From Hyphomonadaceae bacterium UBA2389 (GTDB lineage: Bacteria > Pseudomonadota > Alphaproteobacteria > Caulobacterales > Aquidulcibacteraceae): DNA of 28,509 nt. The position numbers and the translations under genes were made by a program. Below are positions 21,589-28,509 of the stretch, one piece after another (position 1 is the first letter of the stretch; every line of letters starts with the position of its first letter). Where the stretch lies: assembly GCA_002343395.1 (NCBI GenBank), contig DDSN01000037.1, positions 1-28,509 on the forward strand, written 5' to 3'. The notes under the pieces were generated by a model, which saw only the letters and a program-made list of their open reading frames with translations, had not been told where the DNA came from and searched no databases.

Positions 21589-22722
21589 ATGACGTTTTAT
21601 AAATTCGCGGTTGGGGTCGTTTTGGCGCTTGCGATGATCGCGGTGCTTACCATGAGCGCGCTGGTGTTCAGCGCGCGTGATTTTCAGTTCGGCGTGCAGC
21701 AGCTCTCGCCCCAGACCGGCGGAATGATTTCATTCGCCAAGCTCGAGGAATCGAACCGCCTCATCGACGAGATCGAGGATTCGACGAGCGCCCCGCGCGG
21801 CGAGGAGCGGGACGTCCGCAACCAAATCGCCGACCTCGACGCGCAAATCGAGAGCGCCACGCAGGCGGCGGATGAGATGCGCGCGGACATGGTCGGCGTC
21901 ATCGCCGCCATTGAGCGCGACGCCAACCTTCAGCCAAGCGAGTCAGCCGCCGCCGACACCACGGCGCAAGCGCTCTCGCAGCGCATCAACGCGTTGGCCG
22001 GCCGGTCCGGGCTGGCGCCTGCCGATCAGCAGCGCGTTGCGCAATTGCGTGGCCAAGTACAGCAGCTCGCCGCGCGCGAGGAGGCGCTTGACGACCTTGA
22101 CGCCCAGCGCGCGGCGCTTGTCTCGCGTCAACGTTTGGTGAGCGGGCAGGTCGCGGAGGCCAATCGGCGCGTGCTGGCGCTACAGTCGTCGGTGGTTCCT
22201 GATTCCGATCTGTATGAACGCGTGCGCGGCGAGGCGCATGCCCTGCAAGCCATGAGTCCGCTCGGGCTGAGCGCCTCGCTCGCGCAGGGCCACCCCGCGC
22301 TGCTCAGCACGCTTCTGGTTTTGCTCATGGGCGCGCTCGGCGCCTTGCTCTACTTGTTTCCCGCCTATCTCAATCGCGCGATCCCGGTGACGATCGCCGA
22401 GATCATCGTGCGTCTAATCTTCGGCATGTGCGCGGCGCTTGCGTTCTACGTTCTGGCCAACGCCGCCATCGCGGGGTTCTCGATCGCGTCGTCCGTCCAA
22501 CAGGCGACCACATCGTCCGCGTTGAACCCGTTCACCGTGTCGCTCGTGGGCATCGTGGCGGGCGTGATGTCGGAGGACATCGCCAAGTGGATACAAGAGC
22601 GCGGCAAGGGCATCTTCACCCAGGGCGGCGGCGACGCGTCGCCTCCCGCAAGCGCCGCCAATGTCGTGGGCACGACGCCGACCCCGAGCGGGGGGCTCGT
22701 CAACAATCAGGCGATTTCCTAG
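21589..22722 (+). CDS. Membrane-anchored coiled-coil protein of unknown function
   Basis: The 377-residue protein has a membrane helix at about 5-27 (FAVGVVLALAMIAVLTMSAL). A long periplasmic or cytoplasmic α-helical stretch (about 50-225) carries heptad-like segments: EESNRLIDEIEDS, RNQIADLDAQIES, QRINALAG, QLRGQVQQLAAREEALDDLD and SGQVAEANRRVLALQS. A C-terminal membrane module follows with helices at about 238-258 and 272-296 and a weaker one at 314-327. NPFTVSLVGIVAGVMSEDIA then leads to a cytoplasmic amphipathic end, KWIQERGKGIF, and a Gly/Pro/Ser tail. The start ATG 21589 was chosen for the GAGGGG site 8 bases upstream; ATG 21565 is also possible. I do not recognise the family. The layout suggests an oligomeric membrane scaffold or channel-like anchor, which is inference. 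Confidence 0.75.
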   Translation: MTFYKFAVGVVLALAMIAVLTMSALVFSARDFQFGVQQLSPQTGGMISFAKLEESNRLIDEIEDSTSAPRGEERDVRNQIADLDAQIESATQAADEMRADMVGVIAAIERDANLQPSESAAADTTAQALSQRINALAGRSGLAPADQQRVAQLRGQVQQLAAREEALDDLDAQRAALVSRQRLVSGQVAEANRRVLALQSSVVPDSDLYERVRGEAHALQAMSPLGLSASLAQGHPALLSTLLVLLMGALGALLYLFPAYLNRAIPVTIAEIIVRLIFGMCAALAFYVLANAAIAGFSIASSVQQATTSSALNPFTVSLVGIVAGVMSEDIAKWIQERGKGIFTQGGGDASPPASAANVVGTTPTPSGGLVNNQAIS

Positions 22723-22815
22723 GCCGCGCCACCTAGCGGATTACGTAGGGCGAGCGCTTCCGCGCGCGCAGGTTGGCGTCTAAGGTTCCCTCTAACGTTT
22801 CAGGGAGAAGTTCGC

Positions 22816-24006
22816 ATGCGCCGCGCTGTCGTCGTTTCCTATGCCCGCACGGGCCTCGCCAAGTCCGGGCGCGGCGGTTTCAACGATACGCACGGCGCGG
22901 CGATGACAGGCCATGCCATCAAGCACGCCGTCGCGCGCTCCGGGCTGGACGCGGCTGAGATCGAGGATGTGGTTATCGGTTGCGGCGCGCCCGAGGGGGC
23001 CACGGGCCAAAACATCGCGCGCTTGTCGGCGATCCGCGTCGGCTTGCCGGTGACCACTTCGGGAACGACGGTCAATCGCTTCTGCTCGTCCGGGCTGCAA
23101 GCGATCGCGCAGGCTTCACACTACATCATGAACGAGGGCGCGAAGGCCGCGGTCGGCGGCGGCGTGGAGTCGATTTCGCTGGTGCAACTGAGCGGACAGG
23201 CCAATCGCTATCGCATCACCGAAGAAGAGCTGATGAAGACCAAGCCAGAACTCTGGATGGCGATGATCGAAACCGCCGACATCGTGGCGAAGCGCTACAA
23301 TCTCGCGCGCGACTATCAGGATGAGTACTCGCTGCGCTCGCAGCAGCGCATCGCCGCCGCGCAGGCGTCTGGGTTGTTCGCCGACGAAATCGTGCCGATG
23401 GCGACGAAGATGAAGGTCGTCAACAAGGAGACGAAGGAAGAAAGCTTCGTCGACTACACGGTCACCAAGGACGAGTGCAATCGCGCCGACACCACGCTCG
23501 AAGGGCTCGCCAAGCTTGAGCCGGTGCGCGGCGCCGGCAATTTCGTCACCGCCGGCAATGCGAGCCAGCTCTCCGACGGCGCGGCCGCCGTCGTCTTGAT
23601 GGACGAAAAGGAAGCCGAGAAGCGCGGCCTGAAACCGTTGGGTTTGTTCAAAGGGTTCGCGGTAGCGGGTTGCGAGCCGGATGAAATGGGTATTGGCCCC
23701 GTGTTCGCCGTGCCGCGTTTGCTGGAGCGGCAAGGACTGAAGGTCGATGACATCGACCTTTGGGAGCTGAACGAAGCGTTTGCGTCGCAATGCCTCTATT
23801 GCCGCGATCGCCTTGGCATCGATCCGGAAAAGTACAACGTCAATGGCGGCTCGATCGCGATCGGCCATCCCTTCGGCATGACAGGCGCGCGCCTCGTCGG
23901 CCACGTTCTGATGGAAGGGCGCCGGCGGAAGGCCAAGCATGCGGTGGTCACGATGTGCATCGGCGGAGGCATGGGTGCGGCCGGGCTCTTCGAGGTGTTC
24001 AACTGA
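22816..24006 (+). CDS. Acetyl-CoA C-acyltransferase (thiolase)
   Basis: The 396-residue cytosolic thiolase either cleaves 3-ketoacyl-CoA in fatty-acid β-oxidation or condenses acetyl-CoA. The catalytic set is complete: nucleophile Cys90 in NRFCSSGLQAI, His351 in GHPFGMTGARL and Cys381 in CIGGGMGAAGLFE, with NEAFASQ and AGNASQLSDGAAAVVLM in place. Length and NVNGGSIAIGHPFGMTGAR match degradative FadA-like enzymes, but biosynthetic and degradative types cannot be safely separated by eye. The ribosome site is AGGGAGAAG. A GNAT gene appears to start within its stop codon. No fadB/fadJ partner lies next to it; the dienoyl-CoA isomerase-like gene 1.4 kb downstream on the other strand fits a β-oxidation role. 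Confidence 0.93.
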   Translation: MRRAVVVSYARTGLAKSGRGGFNDTHGAAMTGHAIKHAVARSGLDAAEIEDVVIGCGAPEGATGQNIARLSAIRVGLPVTTSGTTVNRFCSSGLQAIAQASHYIMNEGAKAAVGGGVESISLVQLSGQANRYRITEEELMKTKPELWMAMIETADIVAKRYNLARDYQDEYSLRSQQRIAAAQASGLFADEIVPMATKMKVVNKETKEESFVDYTVTKDECNRADTTLEGLAKLEPVRGAGNFVTAGNASQLSDGAAAVVLMDEKEAEKRGLKPLGLFKGFAVAGCEPDEMGIGPVFAVPRLLERQGLKVDDIDLWELNEAFASQCLYCRDRLGIDPEKYNVNGGSIAIGHPFGMTGARLVGHVLMEGRRRKAKHAVVTMCIGGGMGAAGLFEVFN

Positions 24007-24512
24007 TCGAAACGGCGCGCCTCGTCTTGTTGCCCGCGACGGTGCAAACCTTGCGGGCGGAAGCGCGCCGCGACCTCGCGGTGTTCGCGTCGCTTCTGAG
24101 CGTTGCGCCGCCGCCGGTGTGGCCGCCTGATCTTTACGATGACGACGCCGTCGCCTGGTCGCTGCGAGAGTTGGAGCAGTGCCCGGATCGCGGCCCATGG
24201 CGCACATACTACTTCGCGCTGAAAACCGAACGCGTGTTGGTGGGCGCTGGCGGGTACGTGAACGGACCGAGCGACGATGGAAGCGTGGAACTAGGCTACT
24301 CCGTTTTGGGAGCCCACCAACGCAAGGGCTACGCCAGCGAAGCGGTGGACGCGATGGTGGCGCGCGCTTTCGCCGAGCCTGCGGTGCGGCGCGTCATCGC
24401 GCACACCTACCCGGACCTCGTCGCCTCCATCGGCGTCTTGAAGAAAAATGGGTTTGCGCATGTCGGCGCCGGGGAACAGGAAGGCACGATCCGGTTCGCG
24501 CGAACGCGCTAA
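24003..24512 (+). CDS. GNAT-family N-acetyltransferase, apparent CTG start
   Basis: The 169-residue GNAT protein is of the RimJ/RimL-like type: IETARLVLLPAT at the N-terminus, YFALKTERVLVGAGGYVNGP, and ELGYSVLGAHQRKGYASEAV (motif A, with the acetyl-CoA loop Q-R-K-G-Y-A). The end, VIAHTYPDLVASIGVLKKNG, with FAHVGAGEQEGTIRF completes the fold. Family homology begins right at the thiolase stop, where the only in-frame initiator-like codon is CTG 24003. It overlaps the stop as CTGA, and GAGGTG lies about 6 bases before it. The next candidates (TTG 24027, GTG 24042) would delete the first β-strand. The substrate is unknown. Confidence 0.85.
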   Translation: MIETARLVLLPATVQTLRAEARRDLAVFASLLSVAPPPVWPPDLYDDDAVAWSLRELEQCPDRGPWRTYYFALKTERVLVGAGGYVNGPSDDGSVELGYSVLGAHQRKGYASEAVDAMVARAFAEPAVRRVIAHTYPDLVASIGVLKKNGFAHVGAGEQEGTIRFARTR

Positions 24513-24754
24513 GCTGCGCTCTTGTGAACGCTTGAAGCGGTTGCGATGAGCGCGCCGTCGCCGTCAATCAAGTCGGCGCGCATGAACGCGAGCGTGCGGG
24601 TTTTCCGATTCACCTCAACACGCAACGCGCCGTGCGCGAGCGGCGCCACGATCTCCATGTTTACCGACACAAGCGTTGTCGTCGTTCCGGCGGCCTCGTC
24701 GGCCCCGCGCATCAGCGCCTCGATGAAGCGCGCGCCGAGTTCAGCTTCCGTCAT
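24509..24754 (-). CDS. Short hotdog-fold (acyl-CoA thioesterase-like) protein
   Basis: The 81-residue product resembles the core of PaaI/4HBT hotdog thioesterases: an N-terminal helix (LGARFIEALMRGADEA), then β-strands TTTLVSVNMEIVAPLAHGAL, RVEVNRKTRTLAFMRADLID and ALIATASSVHK. The segment RKTRTLAFMRADL...G-x-LIATA is typical. At about 130 residues PaaI-type enzymes normally have more at the N-terminus, including catalytic Asp/Glu, so this one may be inactive or act as a paired half. The ATG overlaps the ppa stop by 4 bp, so it is translationally coupled to pyrophosphatase. Its stop overlaps the convergent GNAT stop by 3 bases. Confidence 0.7.
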   Translation of the reverse strand: MTEAELGARFIEALMRGADEAAGTTTTLVSVNMEIVAPLAHGALRVEVNRKTRTLAFMRADLIDGDGALIATASSVHKSAA

Positions 24755-25275
24755 GCCTTGCGCCCGATCGCGAGGCGAATGCGCTCGTGCGCGATCTCAA
24801 GCGTGGCCCACTCGCCGACGCTGGCGCGTTTGCCTGGCTCCAAATCCTTATAGTGGGTGAAGAAGTGCGCGATCTGCTCCACCAGCAGGGGCGGCAAGTC
24901 CGCATGGGTTTTCACATCCTTGTAGAATGGATTGAGCGCATCGACCGGGACGGCGAGAATTTTCTCGTCCACGCCTTTCTCGTCGTCCATCAAGAGCACG
25001 CCGACCGGACGCGAGCGGATCACGCACCCTGCCACAACGGGCATCGGCGTCACGACCAGAATGTCCAGCGGATCGCCGTCCTCTCCAAGCGTGTTGGGGA
25101 TGAACCCATAGTTCGAAGGATAGATCATCGACGTGTGCAGGAAGCGGTCGACGAACAGCGCGCCGGATTTTTGATCCAGTTCGTATTTCACCGGCAGCCC
25201 GCCTTGCGGAATTTCGACGAAGGCGTTGACCTCATGCGGAGGGTTGCGGCCAGGGGAGAGGAAGCGGGTGTCCAT
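24751..25275 (-). CDS. ppa: Inorganic pyrophosphatase (family I)
   Basis: This Mg2+-dependent cytosolic enzyme hydrolyses pyrophosphate and so pulls biosynthetic reactions forward. The 174 residues fit the family I hexameric type. The signature EDGDPLDILVV contains the metal-binding aspartates, and FVEIPQGGLPVKYELDQKSG, DRFLHTSMIYPSNYGFIPNT and HFFTHYKDLEPGK are typical. The start ATG 25275 has GAGG 7 bases upstream; a TTG one codon earlier is possible but unnecessary. It is followed by the small hotdog gene (ATGA overlap). A telomere-like heptamer tract lies immediately upstream of the ribosome site. Confidence 0.96.
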   Translation of the reverse strand: MDTRFLSPGRNPPHEVNAFVEIPQGGLPVKYELDQKSGALFVDRFLHTSMIYPSNYGFIPNTLGEDGDPLDILVVTPMPVVAGCVIRSRPVGVLLMDDEKGVDEKILAVPVDALNPFYKDVKTHADLPPLLVEQIAHFFTHYKDLEPGKRASVGEWATLEIAHERIRLAIGRKA

Positions 25276-25286
25276 CAAAGGGCCTC

Positions 25287-25332
25287 GGGACTAGGGATTA
25301 GGGACTGGGATTAGGGATTAGGGACTGGGACT
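25287..25332. repeat. Degenerate GGGATTA/GGGACTG heptamer tract
   Basis: The plus strand reads in units of GGGACTA, GGGATTA, GGGACTG, GGATTA, GGGATTA, GGGACTG, GGACT, so 7-base units with one 6-base unit. It begins 12 bp upstream of the ppa ATG, in the 137-bp gap before the crotonase gene. Similar short heptamer tracts occur in intergenic DNA of various bacteria. It is unlike the CTGACTA tract between groES and groEL in sequence, but the same in unit length. Confidence 0.85.
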
Positions 25333-25412
25333 TTGTGCGAAAGTGCAGTCGATCGCGCGCGCGTGCAACTCTGGTCCCCCGATCCCTGATAACGACAACC
25401 GAGCCTCGCGTC

Positions 25413-26255
25413 TCACATCTTCTTCCGAAGCGGCGCCAGATCGGGAAAATTCGGGTCGCGTTTCTGCGCCTTCGCGGCGAACGCCTCCATCATGTGCGGC
25501 GGCGCGAACATGCCGGCTTGCCAAGTCGCGATGTAGTCCAGGCCATCGGCGATCGTGTGATCGCGCGCATAGTTGATCATGCGTTTCGAGCCGGCGACGG
25601 CTACCGGCGCTTTTTCCGCGATCTCCGCCGCCAGGCCCATGACGTGCGTCATCATTTCTTCGTGCGTGGCGAACACCTCGTTCACCAGCCCGATCTCCTT
25701 GGCTTTCTGAGCCGGCAAGCGCCGCCCTGCATACGCCAGCTCGCGCACCCAACCTTCTGGAATGAGCTTGCACAGGCGCGGGAAGGTCCCGACATCGGCC
25801 GTCATGCCGATGTTGATCTCAGCGATTTGGAAAAACGCATCCTCCGTGCAGTAGCGGATGTCGCAAGCGCTGGTCATGTCGACGCCGCCGCCGATGCATC
25901 CGCCCTGGATCGCCGCGATCACCGGCATTCGCGCCTCGTCGAGGCAACTGAAGCTGGCCTGCAGCGTTAATACGAATTGCCGAAACGCCTCCGCCCGCGC
26001 GTACTGATCGCCTCCGCTCGCGCTAACGCCCTCGCCGTCGGTGAACACGGAGACGTCCATACCGGCGGTGAAGTGCTTGCCCGTGGACGAGATCACGATC
26101 ACGCGCGCCCGAGCATTGTCGTTGATGTCGCGCACGATCGCGGGCAACTCATTCCAGAATGGGCGCGGCATCGTGTTCATCGCCTCGGGGCGGTTCAGCA
26201 CGATATGCGCGACGGCGTTTTCGATCGAGACGGAAAAGCAGGTGTGCTCTGTCAT
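25413..26255 (-). CDS. Crotonase-family enzyme, predicted Δ3,5-Δ2,4-dienoyl-CoA isomerase
   Basis: The 280-residue crotonase has the oxyanion-hole segments GKHFTAGMDV and IQGGCIGGGVDMTSACDIRY. Acidic residues sit at Asp126, Glu146 (FFQIAEINIG) and Asp154 (MTADVGTFPRL). Their 20- and 8-residue spacing matches the Asp176/Glu196/Asp204 catalytic trio of rat ECH1, and the text around them, ACDIRYCTEDAFFQ and ADVGT, is also ECH1-like. The predicted reaction moves conjugated double bonds during degradation of odd-position unsaturated fatty acids. Plain enoyl-CoA hydratase is less likely. GGAG precedes ATG 26255. It is a single gene on this strand; the thiolase lies nearby. Confidence 0.88.
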   Translation of the reverse strand: MTEHTCFSVSIENAVAHIVLNRPEAMNTMPRPFWNELPAIVRDINDNARARVIVISSTGKHFTAGMDVSVFTDGEGVSASGGDQYARAEAFRQFVLTLQASFSCLDEARMPVIAAIQGGCIGGGVDMTSACDIRYCTEDAFFQIAEINIGMTADVGTFPRLCKLIPEGWVRELAYAGRRLPAQKAKEIGLVNEVFATHEEMMTHVMGLAAEIAEKAPVAVAGSKRMINYARDHTIADGLDYIATWQAGMFAPPHMMEAFAAKAQKRDPNFPDLAPLRKKM

Positions 26256-26319
26256 GACGGCTCCAGTGGCGCCTTGCTAGCACCTTGGCGCGGAGGCGTC
26301 AGCCTGATAGAGGCCGGCG

Positions 26320-26658
26320 ATGACCGCCCTCCCGCCATGCCCTTCGTGCAGCTCCGAACTCACCTACGAGGACGGACCCCTGTTCATTTGCCCCGAGTGC
26401 GGCCACGAGTGGTCGATCGCAGCCGCGACCGCGCCTGATAGCGACGGCGTGATCAGGGACGCCAACGGCAATGTTCTGGCCGACGGCGACACGGTGGTCG
26501 TGATCAAGGATTTGAAGGTCAAGGGTTCGTCGCAGGTCGTCAAAGTCGGCAGCAAGGTGAAGAACATTCGCCTCGTTGGCGGCGATCACGATATCGACTG
26601 CAAGATCGAGGGCTTTGGCGCGATGAAGCTGAAGTCAGAATTTGTCCGCAAGGTGTAA
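26320..26658 (+). CDS. PhnA/YjdM-family zinc-ribbon protein
   Basis: The 112-residue protein has an N-terminal zinc ribbon (CPSC at about 7-10 and CPEC at 24-27, PPCPSCSSELTYEDGPLFIC) and the characteristic C-terminal β-domain: DSDGVIRDANGNVLADGDTV, VIKDLKVKGSSQVVKVGSKV and IDCKIEGFGAMKLKSEFVRK. Length and order match the whole family. YjdM/PhnA was named for alkylphosphonate work, but it is not part of the C-P lyase and its true role is unresolved; no phosphonate genes are in this window. The start ATG 26320 has only a weak AGAGG. A GC hairpin follows the stop. Confidence 0.93.
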   Translation: MTALPPCPSCSSELTYEDGPLFICPECGHEWSIAAATAPDSDGVIRDANGNVLADGDTVVVIKDLKVKGSSQVVKVGSKVKNIRLVGGDHDIDCKIEGFGAMKLKSEFVRKV

Positions 26659-26661
26659 GCG

Positions 26662-26690
26662 ATGGGGCGGCGCCCGCGACGCCGCCCCAT
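26662..26690. terminator. GC-rich hairpin between convergent phnA-like and katG genes
   Basis: ATGGGGCGGCG (26662-26672) pairs perfectly with 26680-26690 around a 7-base loop. Neither strand has a T run after the stem, so it may act as a shared, inefficient terminator or an RNA-end stabiliser. Confidence 0.55.
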
Positions 26691-26694
26691 GCCG

Positions 26695-28509
<1,815 letters not shown>

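Noticed and set aside
23116..24207. 363-residue minus-strand frame opposite the thiolase
   Set aside because: Arg/His-rich antisense translation without family features; thiolase catalytic residues are all on the plus strand.

Overview
The window reads as a GC-rich alphaproteobacterial chromosome segment, most likely from the Caulobacterales/Maricaulales (Hyphomonadaceae-like) side of the class. The reasons are the separate F0 operon atpI-atpB-atpE-atpF'-atpF with both b and b' subunits, groESL under a CIRCE operator, glycine dehydrogenase split into subunits (only gcvPB is here), a large TonB receptor, an ExoD-family protein and a small secreted protein resembling the Caulobacter CC_3452 family. 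This placement is inferred from gene content; no rRNA or tRNA gene lies in the window.

Layout. 1-1403 (minus): groES-groEL with promoter and CIRCE; groEL runs off the left edge. 1419-2657 (minus): terminator, a secreted RcnB-family protein with four 54-bp tandem repeats, and helically phased CTGAA half-sites upstream. 2654-5946: a TetR repressor divergent from an EmrA/EmrB-type efflux pair, with a palindrome inside the shared promoter. 5954-6442 (minus): glutathione peroxidase. 6660-7883 (plus): the first ~340 residues of isoleucyl-tRNA synthetase, cut by a ~115-bp palindromic element. 7822-9902 (plus): gcvPB and a two-helix membrane protein. 9903-13147 (minus): a GDT1/TMEM165-type transporter and a TonB-dependent receptor. 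13321-15866 (minus): the F0 operon. 15892-17057 (minus): a small lipoprotein and an OmpA-family lipoprotein. 17248-18806 (minus): a C5-cytosine methyltransferase overlapping a Vsr mismatch endonuclease. 18875-21363: two lipoproteins, ExoD and the CC_3452-like protein. 21589-24512 (plus): a coiled-coil membrane protein, a thiolase, and a GNAT acetyltransferase that seems to start at CTG. 24509-26255 (minus): a short hotdog protein, inorganic pyrophosphatase, a heptamer repeat tract and a predicted dienoyl-CoA isomerase. 26320-26658 (plus): PhnA/YjdM-like protein. 26695-28509 (minus): katG, cut by the right edge.

Working units. groES/groEL are a heat-shock chaperonin pair. TetR-EmrA-EmrB is a self-contained inducible efflux module. 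Dcm-Vsr is a methylate-and-repair pair with no visible restriction enzyme. Thiolase and dienoyl-CoA isomerase both point to fatty-acid oxidation. Gpx and KatG are peroxide defences.

The most anomalous point is the ileS / palindromic element / gcvPB junction. The C-terminal two thirds of an essential enzyme and the usual gcvPA partner are both missing at that spot, so it is either a repeat-mediated rearrangement or an assembly join. I found no CRISPR array, prophage, insertion sequence with a transposase, or recognisable new multi-gene defence system. No gene-free stretch exceeds 300 bases.
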